Positions 1-8,136 of a stretch of DNA of 13,174 nt are shown piece after piece (position 1 is the stretch's first letter; each line of letters starts with the position of its first letter). The stretch covers positions 1 through 13,174 of the forward strand of contig JAEZHS010000336.1 in assembly GCA_023436825.1 (NCBI GenBank), read 5' to 3'. The notes beneath the pieces were generated by a model. The model was not told the origin of the DNA, did no database searches, and saw only the letters and a program-made list of their open reading frames with translations. The stretch is from Pseudomonadota bacterium. Lineage in GTDB: Bacteria > Pseudomonadota > Alphaproteobacteria > Reyranellales > Reyranellaceae. The position numbers and the translations under genes are program-made.

Positions 1-627
1 CACGCCTACTATCTCGACGACGAATGCCTCGACGCGATGGTCAAGTCGGGTTCCGCCATCGGGCCGACCATGACCTTCCCGCGCAATATCATCGACTTCA
101 CACAGCCCTACGAGCGCGCCGCCACCAAGGGCCGCATCGAGAATACGAGCCGGGAGTACGAGATCGCCTGCGCCAACCTGCAGCGCGCGCGCAAGGCCGG
201 CATCCCGATGATGACCGGCACCGATACTGGCTTTGCCGTCACGCCCTACGGCGAGTGGCATGCGCGAGAACTCGAGATCTTCGTGCGCGATCTCGGCTTC
301 ACGCCGGCCGAGGCGCTGCGCTGCGCCACCGAAGTTGCGTCGCGCTTCCTGGCGCGCGGCGACAAGCTCGGCGTGCTGGCGCCGGGCCGCCAGGCCGACT
401 TCATCGCCGTCGAAGGCTCGCCTCTCGACAACATTGCCCTGCTCCAGGACAAGAAGCGGATCCGGCACGTCCATATCGGCGGCAAGCGTCTGCAGATTCC
501 CGAACGCGGCTACGACCCCAACCTCGTCACTGACAAGTCCTGGATCAACTGGAGCGACCTCTACACCCAGGAGCGGGTACAGGAACTCGGCCTGCTCGGC
601 GGCAAGAGCCTGGCTGCTGCCGAGTGA
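1..627 (+). CDS. Metal-dependent amidohydrolase, C-terminal part (5' truncated by window edge)
   Basis: The reading frame is open from base 1, so only the last 208 residues are present; the N-terminal metal-binding HxH strand lies outside the window. The visible part fits the imidazolonepropionase/prolidase-like branch of the amidohydrolase superfamily. It begins with His-Ala-Tyr-Tyr-Leu-Asp-Asp-Glu, resembling the 'EHA..LDDE' segment that carries a metal-ligand histidine. At about residues 71-77 it has MTGTDTG, whose Asp is the expected catalytic and metal-binding residue of the last barrel strand. It then has the usual closing segment: 'TPAEALRCATEVASRFL', 'LGVLAPGRQADFIAVEGSPLDNI', and a terminal beta-sandwich strand with 'VHIGGKRL'. 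Such enzymes hydrolyse amide or cyclic-amide C-N bonds, often in the cytoplasm. The stop overlaps the start of the monooxygenase gene (TGATG), so the two are probably co-transcribed. Family assignment is firm; the substrate is unknown. Confidence 0.85.
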   Translation, partial: HAYYLDDECLDAMVKSGSAIGPTMTFPRNIIDFTQPYERAATKGRIENTSREYEIACANLQRARKAGIPMMTGTDTGFAVTPYGEWHARELEIFVRDLGFTPAEALRCATEVASRFLARGDKLGVLAPGRQADFIAVEGSPLDNIALLQDKKRIRHVHIGGKRLQIPERGYDPNLVTDKSWINWSDLYTQERVQELGLLGGKSLAAAE

Positions 628-1718
628 TGCATGCTGAGATCGCCGGTGCCGGCTTCGCCGGCCTGGTAGCCGCGATCGCGCTCAGCCAGCGCGGCTGGAC
701 GGCCCGCGTCCACGAGATCGATACCGAGCTGCGCGCCTTCGGCGCCGGCATCTTCATCTGGGACAACGGCCTGCGCGTGCTGCAGGCGGTCGGCGCCTAC
801 GATGCCGTGGCCGCCGGGGCCTATGCCGCGCCGGGCTATCGCACCGAGCGAAACGGCGTCTGCATGTCCTTCGGCAGGGTCAATGCCGAAGGGCACTTCC
901 GCCTTCTCACGATGTCGCGCCAGCATCTCTATTCCGCGATCCTGGCGGCGGCACGCCGGGCGGGAGTCGAGCTGGTCACGAACTCGGGCGCCATCGGCGC
1001 ATCGCCCGACGGCGTGCTCCACCTCGCCGACGGGCGCCGCCTGCGGGCCGATCTGGTGATCGGCGCCGATGGCGTGCGCTCTGCGGTGCGCGAGTCGCTC
1101 GCCTTGCCGGGCGCGCGGAAGAAGTACATCGACGGCATCATCCGCGTGCTGGTGCCGCGGGGCCCGCTGGTCGGCGGCCGTTGGGACGAGGTCATCGATT
1201 TCTGGGCCTTCGCGCCGCGGACGCTCCGCATCCTCTATACGCCGTGCGGCGCCGACTCGCTGTACATGGCCATGATGGCGCCGGTGGCCGACGCCGAGGC
1301 GTCGGCGATCCCTGTCGATCCCGACGTCTGGGCTTCATGTTTCCCCGACCTGCGGCCGGCGCTCGAAGCGATCGGCACGAAGGGCCGTTACGATATCTAC
1401 GAGACGACGCGGCTCGAGCGCTGGTCGGCCGGCCATGTCGCCATCGTCGGCGATTCCGCGCATGCCATGCCGCCGACGCTGGCCCAGGGAGCGGGATGCG
1501 CGATGATGAACGCGCTGGGCCTCGCCGTCGCCGTCGAAGGCGTAAGTCGCGGTGACCTGCCGGCTGCTCTTGCCGCCTGGGAGGCGCGCGAGCGGCCCCT
1601 GACCGACCATACCCAGTCGAGCGCCGCGCACCTCGCGGCGACCCGCGCGCTGGCGGAGGGCATGCCGTGGGACAGCGACGTCTTCCGGGCGGTCCGGCAC
1701 GTTCCCACCGGGACTTGA
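627..1718 (+). CDS. FAD-dependent monooxygenase (PF01494-type, aromatic hydroxylase-like)
   Basis: The 363-residue protein has all three signature elements of the class A flavoprotein hydroxylases. The N-terminal dinucleotide fold has GAGFAG at residues 7-12, with an acidic residue ending the second strand (VHEID). The DG motif GADGVRSAVR starts near residue 146. The FAD-ribityl motif GDSAHAMPP lies at 275-283, followed by QGAGCAMMNALGLA. Such enzymes use NAD(P)H and O2 to hydroxylate aromatic or heteroaromatic acids (salicylate, 6-hydroxynicotinate and relatives); the exact substrate cannot be read here. The length is a little short of the roughly 380-400 residues common in the group, with a short C-terminal tail. 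I chose the ATG at 627, which overlaps the upstream stop; a GTG at 624 is an in-frame alternative adding one residue. The pairing with an amidohydrolase suggests catabolism of a nitrogen-containing aromatic compound, which is inference. Confidence 0.85.
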   Translation: MHAEIAGAGFAGLVAAIALSQRGWTARVHEIDTELRAFGAGIFIWDNGLRVLQAVGAYDAVAAGAYAAPGYRTERNGVCMSFGRVNAEGHFRLLTMSRQHLYSAILAAARRAGVELVTNSGAIGASPDGVLHLADGRRLRADLVIGADGVRSAVRESLALPGARKKYIDGIIRVLVPRGPLVGGRWDEVIDFWAFAPRTLRILYTPCGADSLYMAMMAPVADAEASAIPVDPDVWASCFPDLRPALEAIGTKGRYDIYETTRLERWSAGHVAIVGDSAHAMPPTLAQGAGCAMMNALGLAVAVEGVSRGDLPAALAAWEARERPLTDHTQSSAAHLAATRALAEGMPWDSDVFRAVRHVPTGT

Positions 1719-1728
1719 GCCGGTGCCC

Positions 1729-1758
1729 TTGACGGCGCGGCAGGAGGACCTTCACAAT
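1729..1758 (+). promoter_or_regulatory. Putative sigma70-like promoter of the hyuA operon
   Basis: TTGACG at 1729-1734 matches the -35 consensus at five of six positions. CACAAT at 1753-1758 matches the -10 consensus at four of six, with an 18-base spacer. The predicted start site falls in the palindrome that begins at base 1758. The region is markedly more AT-rich than its surroundings and lies between a finished gene and a new operon. The call rests on motif matching only. Confidence 0.45.
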
Positions 1759-1777
1759 TAACTAGCTAGTTAGTTAA
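1758..1777 (+). promoter_or_regulatory. 20-bp palindromic operator, probable TetR site
   Basis: The sequence TTAACTAGCTAGTTAGTTAA is an inverted repeat in which nine of ten base pairs are symmetric; only positions 1765 and 1770 fail. It overlaps the end of the putative -10 element and the predicted transcription start, ten bases before hyuA. This is where a repressor would block polymerase. TetR-family proteins bind palindromes of this length as dimers, and a TetR gene lies third in the operon that starts here. The assignment of this repressor to this site is an inference from position, symmetry and the absence of a comparable element elsewhere near the operon. Confidence 0.65.
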
Positions 1778-1787
1778 AGGGGAAGGC

Positions 1788-3881
1788 ATGCCGGAGGCTG
1801 GGGCGACGACGGCAAGCAAGGTTGCGATCGACATCGGAGGGACCTTCACGGACATCGCGCTGGCGACGGCCGACGGACGCATTCACCAGAGCAAGATATC
1901 CTCGACGCCGGACGATCCCAGCCGCGCGGTGATCGAGGGCGTGGCCCAGCTGCTTGCCGAGCTCGGCCTCGATCCGGCCGGCGTGAGCGAGGTGATGCAC
2001 GGCACGACGGTCGGCTCGAACACCATCCTGCAAAGGGCCGGTGCGCGCACCGGCCTGATCACGACGCGCGGCTTTCGCGACGTGCTCGAGATCGGGCGCA
2101 TCCGCATGCCCGACATGTTCGACCTCACATGGGAGAAGCCGCGGCCGCTGGTGCCGCGCCGTCACCGCCTCGAGGTCGCCGAGCGCATCGCCGCCGACGG
2201 CTCGATCGTGACACCACTCGACGAGGCCGCCGTCGTCGCGGCGGGTCGCGCGCTGGTTGCCGACGGCATCGAGGCGATCGCCGTCGCCTTCCTGAACAGC
2301 TACCGCAATCCGGTGCATGAGCAGCGGGCCGAGGCCGTGCTGCGCGAGGCGTTTCCCGGCCTGCTGGTGACCAGCTCCTGCGCCGTTCTGCCGGAGATCA
2401 AGGAGTACGAGCGTACCAGCACGACGGTGGTCAACGCCTACCTGCTGGCCGCCATGCAGCGTTATCTGCAACGGCTCGAATCAGGGCTGCGCGGCATCGG
2501 CGTGGCCGCACCGATCCTCGTCATGACCTCCAATGGCGGCATGCTGGCGGCCAAGGCGATCTGCGAGAAGCCGGTGCTCGCCGTCGCATCAGGTCCGGCC
2601 GGCGGCGTGATCGGCGCCGCGCGGCGCGGCGAGGCGCGCGGCGACCGCGACGTCATCGTCTTCGACATGGGCGGCACGACGGCCAAGGCGGTGATCGTCG
2701 AGGACGGACGGCCGACCATGACGTCGGAGTACGAGTTTCGCGACGGCATCTCGACCTCGAGCCGGTTCGTCAAGGCTGGCGGCTACATGCTGAAGGTGCC
2801 GGCGATCGACATCGCCGAAGTAGGCGCCGGCGGCGGGTCGATCGCCGGCATCGACAAGGGCGGCCTGCTGGTGGTCGGCCCACAATCGGCCGGCGCGGTT
2901 CCCGGTCCGGCCTGCTACGGTCTCGGCAACGACCGGCCGACGGTGACCGATGCCAACGTCGTGCTGGGCTTCATCAATCCCAGCAGCCTGGCCGGCGGGC
3001 GCCTCGGCATCGACAAGGCGCTGAGCGAGAAGGCGATCGCCGAACATCTCGCGCACCCGCTGGGCCTCGAGGTCGCCGATGCCGCGCACGGCATCCGCGC
3101 CGTCGCGAATGCCAACATGGCCCGTGCCGTGCGCGCCGTCACCGTCGAGCGCGGCCGTGATCCGCGCGATCTCACGCTGATGGCGTTCGGCGGCAATGGC
3201 GGGGTGCATGCGTTCGATCTCGCCCGCCAGCTCGGCATTCCCACGGTCGTCGTCCCGCCGCTCTCCGGCGTTTTCTGTTCGGTCGGCATGCTGGCCAGCG
3301 ACGTCGAGCACATCGCGCTGGCCACCGTCGTGCGTCGCCTCGACCGCATGGATGCCGCCGAGCTGGCGCGGCTGCGACAGGGCGTGGCCGGCGAGGTCGA
3401 CGCGCGACTGGCCGCCGATGGATATCGGCCCGACCGCCGTGCGATCGTCTTCGAGGCCGAGCTGCGCCACGAGGGCCAGGCCAGCGAGCTCACCGTGCCG
3501 CTCGACGGCGACGATCTCGAACGGCTGCGCGAGCGCTTCGCGGCCGAGTACTTCAAAACCTACGGCTATCGCGACACCACCCCGGTGGAGCTGATGAAGC
3601 TGCGCGCCATCGGTCGCGGCCTGCGCGACAACCGGCTGGATTTCGTCGACATGAAAATCGCACCGCGCGCCGGCGGCTCGGGGGCCGCGAGCCGCGCCGT
3701 GTCGTTCGCCCGCGGCGAGCCCGCCGTGCCGGTCCCGATCGTCGGACGCGACGCTCTCGGCAGCGTTCCCCGTCCCGGGCCCTTGATCGTCGAGGAGTTC
3801 GACGCCACCGTCGTCGTGCCGCCGGACGCCACCGTCCACTGCGATGCGATCGGCTGCATTGTCGTGGAGATCGCACCATGA
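1788..3881 (+). CDS. hyuA: Hydantoinase/oxoprolinase family protein, ATP-binding subunit HyuA
   Basis: This 697-residue protein is full length for the HyuA / 5-oxoprolinase N-terminal family (also caprolactamase alpha and acetone/acetophenone carboxylase beta-type subunits). It shows the ASKHA-type ATP-binding elements in order: phosphate-1 loop DIGGTFTD at residues 15-22, phosphate-2 loop DMGGTTAK at 293-300, and an adenosine-site loop FGGNGGVHAFD from residue 467. Family segments such as 'VMHGTTVGSNTILQR', 'TSNGGML' and 'ASGPAGGVIGA' are intact. With HyuB it would phosphorylate a ring carbonyl using ATP so the amide bond can be hydrolysed, in the cytoplasm. Candidate substrates are hydantoins, 5-oxoproline or other lactams; some relatives are carboxylases, so the reaction is not settled. 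The ATG at 1788 follows a GGGGAAGG Shine-Dalgarno sequence and the operator. The stop overlaps hyuB by four bases (ATGA). Confidence 0.9.
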   Translation: MPEAGATTASKVAIDIGGTFTDIALATADGRIHQSKISSTPDDPSRAVIEGVAQLLAELGLDPAGVSEVMHGTTVGSNTILQRAGARTGLITTRGFRDVLEIGRIRMPDMFDLTWEKPRPLVPRRHRLEVAERIAADGSIVTPLDEAAVVAAGRALVADGIEAIAVAFLNSYRNPVHEQRAEAVLREAFPGLLVTSSCAVLPEIKEYERTSTTVVNAYLLAAMQRYLQRLESGLRGIGVAAPILVMTSNGGMLAAKAICEKPVLAVASGPAGGVIGAARRGEARGDRDVIVFDMGGTTAKAVIVEDGRPTMTSEYEFRDGISTSSRFVKAGGYMLKVPAIDIAEVGAGGGSIAGIDKGGLLVVGPQSAGAVPGPACYGLGNDRPTVTDANVVLGFINPSSLAGGRLGIDKALSEKAIAEHLAHPLGLEVADAAHGIRAVANANMARAVRAVTVERGRDPRDLTLMAFGGNGGVHAFDLARQLGIPTVVVPPLSGVFCSVGMLASDVEHIALATVVRRLDRMDAAELARLRQGVAGEVDARLAADGYRPDRRAIVFEAELRHEGQASELTVPLDGDDLERLRERFAAEYFKTYGYRDTTPVELMKLRAIGRGLRDNRLDFVDMKIAPRAGGSGAASRAVSFARGEPAVPVPIVGRDALGSVPRPGPLIVEEFDATVVVPPDATVHCDAIGCIVVEIAP

Positions 3882-5620
3882 AGATCGATCCGATCACCTT
3901 CGCCGTCGTCAAGAACGGTCTGGATTCGATCGCCGACGAGATGGCCTACACGGTGGTGCGAATCGCCCGCTCGGAGATCGTCAAGGACGTCATGGATTTC
4001 TCGGCGGCCATCTGCGCCGCCGATGGCCAGATGGTGGCCCAGGCCAAGACCATCGCCCAGCATCTCGGCGCCATTCCCGAAGCCATGGAGTCGGTGCTGA
4101 CCGCCTTCGCCGACGACCTGCACGACGGCGACGTGGTGATCATGAACGATCCATACCACGGCGGCATGCATCTGCCCGACATCTTCATGTTCGTGCCAAT
4201 CTTTCACGGCGGCGTGCGTCGCGCCTTCGCCGTCGTGATCTGCCACCATACCGATGTCGGGGGCCGCGTACCGGGCTCCAACGCCTCCGATTCGACCGAG
4301 ATCTACCAGGAGGGCCTGCGCCTGCCGCCGCTCAAGCTCTACGAGCGCGGCGTCATCAATCGCACCCTGGAGAAGCTGATCCGCATTAACGTCCGCGTGC
4401 CGGATCGCGTGCTGGGCGATCTCGCCGCCCAGTATGCCGCCGCGCAGGTCGGTCGCCGCGGCCTGGAGAAGCTCATGCAGCGCTACGGCGCGGACGAGCT
4501 CGACGCCTACATGCAGGAGTTGCTCGACTACGCCGAGCGGATGACCCGGCAGGAGATCCTGACCTGGCCGCGCGGCACCTGGCGGTTCACCGACCATATC
4601 GACAACGATGGCTTCTCCGACACACCGATCCCGATCTCGGTCGCCGTCACGGTGCGTGACGACGGCACGCTCGCCGTCGACTACTCCGGCTCCTCGCCGC
4701 AGGTGCGCGGAGCGCTCAACTCGACCATGAGCTTCACGCGCTCGCTCACCTATCTCAGCGTCCGCTGCGTGCTCGCCAAGGACATTCCCAACAACGTCGG
4801 CCTGTTCCGCTGCGTCGACGTGACGGCGCCCGAAGCCTCGATCCTCAATCCGGCGATGCCCGGCGCCTGTGCCGCGCGCGCGCTCACCGGCTACCGCGTC
4901 TTCGACACCATGCTGGGCGCGCTGGCGCAGATCGTCCCGGACAAGGTGCCGGCGGCGGGCGAGGGCGGCAACAGCGTGATCTGCATCAGCGGGCTCAGGC
5001 CGAACCGCGAGCCCTTCATCATCGTCGACATGATCTGCGGGGCCTGGGGCGGCCGGCCGGACAAGGACGGCCTGGAGGCGGTGACCAACGCCTCGCAGAA
5101 CCTCTCCAACATGCCGGTCGAGGTGATGGAGGCCGAGCACCCCGTGCGCATCGAGGAATATGCCTTCGTGACCGACAGCTGCGGCGCCGGCCGCCATCGC
5201 GGCGGCGTCGGCATCCGGCGCACGTATCGCGTCCTCGCACCCGAGGCGCTCCTGCAGATGCGCACCGACCGAGTCCGCTTCGCGCCGTACGGCCTGTCCG
5301 GCGGCGCGCCGGGAGGCACCTCCAGCAACTACATGGAGGTGGCCGGCGAGCGCCGACCGCTGCCCGGCAAGATCACCACCAGCATCCAGCAGGATACGGT
5401 GATCGTCCACGAACAGGCCGGCGCCGGCGGCTTCGGCGATCCGCTGGAGCGGCCGCCGGAGGCGGTGCTGGAAGACCACCTCGAAGGCAAGATCACGCGC
5501 GACTACGCGGAGCGCTTCCATGCCGTGGTGCTCACTCCCGCGGGCGCGCTCGATCGCGACGCCACCGCCGCCCTGCGGGCCGCGCGTGGGCGCGCGCAGG
5601 CTGTCGCGACGGCGGCCTGA
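3878..5620 (+). CDS. hyuB: Hydantoinase/oxoprolinase family protein, subunit HyuB
   Basis: The 580-residue product is of normal length for the HyuB / oxoprolinase C-terminal family, the partner of HyuA. It opens with the typical 'IDPITFAVVKNGLDSIADEMAYTVVRIARS'-like segment. NDPYHGGMHLPD lies at residues 90-101 and HHTDVGG from 123; these conserved Asp and His residues are the expected metal ligands near the hydrolysis site. The C-terminus has the family's glycine-rich 'GAGGFGDPLERPPEAVLEDH' stretch. In the HyuA-HyuB complex this subunit is thought to bind the substrate and carry out the hydrolysis after phosphorylation by HyuA. The ATG at 3878 overlaps the hyuA stop and has GGAG eight bases upstream, so translation is coupled, fitting a fixed-ratio complex. 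No truncation is seen. The substrate is unknown. Confidence 0.9.
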   Translation: MKIDPITFAVVKNGLDSIADEMAYTVVRIARSEIVKDVMDFSAAICAADGQMVAQAKTIAQHLGAIPEAMESVLTAFADDLHDGDVVIMNDPYHGGMHLPDIFMFVPIFHGGVRRAFAVVICHHTDVGGRVPGSNASDSTEIYQEGLRLPPLKLYERGVINRTLEKLIRINVRVPDRVLGDLAAQYAAAQVGRRGLEKLMQRYGADELDAYMQELLDYAERMTRQEILTWPRGTWRFTDHIDNDGFSDTPIPISVAVTVRDDGTLAVDYSGSSPQVRGALNSTMSFTRSLTYLSVRCVLAKDIPNNVGLFRCVDVTAPEASILNPAMPGACAARALTGYRVFDTMLGALAQIVPDKVPAAGEGGNSVICISGLRPNREPFIIVDMICGAWGGRPDKDGLEAVTNASQNLSNMPVEVMEAEHPVRIEEYAFVTDSCGAGRHRGGVGIRRTYRVLAPEALLQMRTDRVRFAPYGLSGGAPGGTSSNYMEVAGERRPLPGKITTSIQQDTVIVHEQAGAGGFGDPLERPPEAVLEDHLEGKITRDYAERFHAVVLTPAGALDRDATAALRAARGRAQAVATAA

Positions 5621-5634
5621 GGCGGCGGGCATCC

Positions 5635-6342
5635 ATGCAGGTCGTCGAGGTCCCGTCGCCGCCCCGCCGCATACGCAACGCGGCGGCGACGCGGGCGCAT
5701 ATCCTCACCATCGCGCAAGCCGAGTTCGTCGCCCACGGCCTGAGTGGTGCCAGAATGGACCGGATTGCCGCGACATGCGGCGTCAACAAGAACCTGCTCT
5801 ATCACTACTTCGGCTCGAAGGAAGACCTCTACCTCGCGGTGATCGAGGGCATCTGGGCGGGCCTGCGCGCCAACCAGCGGGACGAGGAGCTGCTGGCGCT
5901 GCCGCCGGAACAGGCGATGCGCCGGCTGGTCACCAACACCTTCGATCATTTTGTCGCCACGCCGGAGTTGATCCGGCTGATGAGCGTGGAGAACATCCAC
6001 TACGCTCGCAATCTCCGGCGCTCGACCGCGGTCAAGCCGCTTTACGGGAACCTCCTCGACACGCTCCAGACGATCCTGCGGCGTGGTCAATCCGAGGGCA
6101 TTTTCCGGCGCAAGGTCGACGTGATCGATCTCTATCTGTCGATCTCGGGCCTCGCCTACTTCTTTCTGTCCAACCAGTACACGCTGTCCTGGCTGCTCGA
6201 TCGCCCGTTGGTGACGCCGCGTCGCGTTGCCGCCCGGCGTCGGCACGTGGTCGACATGGTGCTGGCCTATCTCGTGCATCCGCCGCCGAGGGGGCAGGAC
6301 GTGCCGGCGGCGCAATCTGGTGAAGGGAGGAGACTGGGATGA
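5635..6342 (+). CDS. TetR/AcrR-family transcriptional regulator
   Basis: The 235-residue protein has a classic TetR N-terminal helix-turn-helix domain: 'TRAHILTIAQAEFVAHGLSGARMDRIAATCGV' leads into 'NKNLLYHYFGSKEDLYLAVIE' at residues 51-71. The YHYFGSKEDLY recognition-helix end is nearly diagnostic. The C-terminal ligand and dimer domain is all-helical and resembles the RutR-like group ('DHFVATPELIRLMSVENIHYARNL'). RutR senses pyrimidines, so a nitrogenous ring ligand is plausible but unproven. It lies 14 bases after hyuB, and its stop overlaps the binding-protein start by four bases (ATGA), so it is co-transcribed with the genes it most likely controls. The near-palindrome before hyuA is the probable operator, implying negative autoregulation relieved by substrate. 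The ATG at 5635 has only a weak GGCGGG upstream. Confidence 0.9.
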   Translation: MQVVEVPSPPRRIRNAAATRAHILTIAQAEFVAHGLSGARMDRIAATCGVNKNLLYHYFGSKEDLYLAVIEGIWAGLRANQRDEELLALPPEQAMRRLVTNTFDHFVATPELIRLMSVENIHYARNLRRSTAVKPLYGNLLDTLQTILRRGQSEGIFRRKVDVIDLYLSISGLAYFFLSNQYTLSWLLDRPLVTPRRVAARRRHVVDMVLAYLVHPPPRGQDVPAAQSGEGRRLG

Positions 6343-7331
6343 GCAGGAAATCATGGGGAGGAGTGGCGGTAGCGATGGTCGTCGCGGCCGCATTTGCGGG
6401 CTCGCTGGCCGGCCCGGCGGCCGCTCAGGAAAAGATGTCGGTGCGCCTCGATTTCGCGCCGTGGGGCGTGCAGGCGGCCGTGCACCTCGCAAACCAGAAC
6501 GGCATGTTCAGGGCGGCCGGCCTCGACGTCGACGTCCAGGACGGCCGCGGCTCGGGCAACACCATCCAGCTGGTGAATGCCGGCCAGGTCGATGTCGGCC
6601 AGGTGCAGGTCGGTCTGCTCGGGGCGGCACGCGCCCAGGGCGCCGCTCTGAAGGCCATCGCCACCTTCATGCCCAAGACCGACCTCTGCGTGCTGGTCGA
6701 CAAGACCTCGCCGATGACCAAGGCGGCCGATCTCAAGGGCAAGACCGTGGTCGTGTTCGCCGCCAGCCCGTGGGCGCCGCTGATCGATCCCTACCTGAAG
6801 GCGGGTGGCCTCAATCGCGAGACCGCGAAGATCGACTTCGTCGATCCCGCCGCGCTTTGGGGCACCTACATCGCCAAGCGCGCCGACGGCCTGATGTCGA
6901 CGGCGAGCTCGGCCGTGCCGGTCGCCGACGCGTCCCGGCCGTCCAAGTGCCTGTGGGCCTCCGACGCCGGCCTGCACTTCATGAGCTATGGGCTGGTCGT
7001 GAAGGAGGACACCATCGCCAAGCGTGGACCGGCGCTGAAGAAGCTGATCGAGACCCAGCAGCGCGCCTGGGAGCAGATCCGCAAGAATCCCGAGGACGGC
7101 GTCAAGGCGATGCTCGCCGCCCGCCCGGACGCGCGCCTCGATCCGGCGGTGCAGAAGAGCCAGATCGTCATGTCGCTCGATTTCTTCGAGACTCCGGCGA
7201 CGAAGGGCAAGCCGATCGGCTGGCAGGCGACGGCCGACTGGGAGGCGACACTGAAGACGCTGGAGGCGGCCGGCGTGGTCAAGTCGGGCTGGAGGGCCGA
7301 CGACTACTTCACGAACGCGCTGATGGACTGA
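6339..7331 (+). CDS. ABC transporter substrate-binding protein, NMT1/SsuA/TauA-like
   Basis: The 330-residue periplasmic protein has a Sec-type signal peptide: positive start (MSRKSW), a hydrophobic stretch to about residue 24, and an AAA|Q cleavage site near 29/30. The mature part opens with 'KMSVRLDFAPWGVQAAVHLANQNGMFRAAGLDVDVQDGRGSGNTIQLVNAGQVDVGQ', the typical start of NMT1/THI5-like binding proteins that deliver nitrate, sulfonates, taurine, thiamine precursors or pyrimidine precursors. 'DLKGKTVVVFAASPWAPLIDPYLKAGG' is the second lobe strand-loop. Length is normal. The ATG at 6339 overlaps the tetR stop and is preceded by a strong AGGGAGGAG at 6324-6332. The ATPase and permease follow immediately, so this is the specificity component of a complete importer. 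Its location with hyuAB suggests the imported solute is the HyuAB substrate; the ligand cannot be named. Confidence 0.9.
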   Translation: MSRKSWGGVAVAMVVAAAFAGSLAGPAAAQEKMSVRLDFAPWGVQAAVHLANQNGMFRAAGLDVDVQDGRGSGNTIQLVNAGQVDVGQVQVGLLGAARAQGAALKAIATFMPKTDLCVLVDKTSPMTKAADLKGKTVVVFAASPWAPLIDPYLKAGGLNRETAKIDFVDPAALWGTYIAKRADGLMSTASSAVPVADASRPSKCLWASDAGLHFMSYGLVVKEDTIAKRGPALKKLIETQQRAWEQIRKNPEDGVKAMLAARPDARLDPAVQKSQIVMSLDFFETPATKGKPIGWQATADWEATLKTLEAAGVVKSGWRADDYFTNALMD

Positions 7332-7335
7332 GACG

Positions 7336-8133
7336 ATGCCGGAGGCATCGTCCTTCCTGGGCGCCGCGCATGTCTGCCTGCGCAACGTGGGCAAGACGTA
7401 CGCCTCGCCGCGCGGGCCGGTGCCGGCGTTGGCCGGCATCGACCTCGACCTGCGAGCGGGCGAGTTCGTCAGCATCGTCGGGCCCTCGGGTTGCGGCAAG
7501 AGCACGCTGCTCAAGCTGGGCGCCGGCCTTGAGGGGCTGAGCGCCGGCGAGATCATGGTCGACGGCCGGCCGATCGACGGTCCGCCCGACGGGTTGGGAG
7601 TCGTCTTCCAGCGCGACGTCCTGCTCGACTGGCGGACCATCCTCCAGAACGTGCTGCTGTCCGTCGAGCTTGCCGGCAAGCCGATAGCCAGCTACCGCGA
7701 GCGTGCCGAGGGGCTGCTCGCGCGCTTCGGATTGGCCTCGTTCGAACATCGATATCCATGGGAGCTGTCGGGCGGCATGCGCCAGCGCGCGTCTATCTGC
7801 CGGGCCCTGCTTTCCGACCCGCAGCTCCTGTTGATGGACGAGCCGTTCGGCGCACTCGACGCGATGACGCGCGACGATCTCAATCTCGAGCTGGCGCGCA
7901 TCTGGCAGGAGACCCGCAAGACCCTGCTGTTCATCACCCATTCGATCGCCGAGGCGGTTTTTCTGTCGGACCGGGTGGCCATGATGGGCCGCGCACCGGG
8001 CTCGATCATGGAGATCGTCGCCATCGACCTGCCGCGGCCGCGCTCGCTGGCGGTGCGCGAGAGCGCCGCCTTCGGCCGCTACGTCGCGCACATCCGCCAT
8101 CACTTCGCCGAGCTCGGGATCGTCAAGGAGTAG
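7336..8133 (+). CDS. ABC transporter ATP-binding protein, SsuB/TauB-like
   Basis: This 265-residue nucleotide-binding subunit has every catalytic element: Walker A GPSGCGKST at residues 49-57, Q-loop Gln92 in VVFQRD, signature LSGGMRQ at 144-150, Walker B LLLMDEP at 164-170 with a D-loop (ALD), and switch His202 in FITHSIAEAV. The motif spacing and the 'DLP.PRS' style C-terminus match the nitrate/sulfonate/taurine importer group. It would act as a dimer on the inner face of the membrane to drive uptake. Its start lies four bases after the binding-protein stop with no clear Shine-Dalgarno sequence, so translation probably depends on coupling. The final codons contain the AAGGAG (8125-8130) that serves the permease gene. 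Confidence 0.92.
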   Translation: MPEASSFLGAAHVCLRNVGKTYASPRGPVPALAGIDLDLRAGEFVSIVGPSGCGKSTLLKLGAGLEGLSAGEIMVDGRPIDGPPDGLGVVFQRDVLLDWRTILQNVLLSVELAGKPIASYRERAEGLLARFGLASFEHRYPWELSGGMRQRASICRALLSDPQLLLMDEPFGALDAMTRDDLNLELARIWQETRKTLLFITHSIAEAVFLSDRVAMMGRAPGSIMEIVAIDLPRPRSLAVRESAAFGRYVAHIRHHFAELGIVKE

Positions 8134-8136
8134 CCG

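Noticed and set aside
1742..1747. Consensus AGGAGG inside the promoter spacer before hyuA
   Set aside because: No start codon lies at a usable distance downstream, so it does not mark a small gene. It lies upstream of the predicted transcription start.
2589..3839. 416-codon minus-strand open frame across hyuA
   Set aside because: It is antisense to a clear HyuA gene with intact ATP-binding motifs, and its translation shows no family signature.
3566..5632. 688-codon open frame on the minus strand across hyuB and the end of hyuA
   Set aside because: It mirrors hyuB almost exactly, shows a low-complexity His/Asp/Arg/Ala-rich composition with no recognisable domain, and arises from codon bias in GC-rich DNA.
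6227..7540. 437-codon plus-strand frame over the binding-protein gene
   Set aside because: It is a shifted frame of the binding-protein gene, which has a signal peptide, a strong ribosome site and family motifs in the accepted frame.
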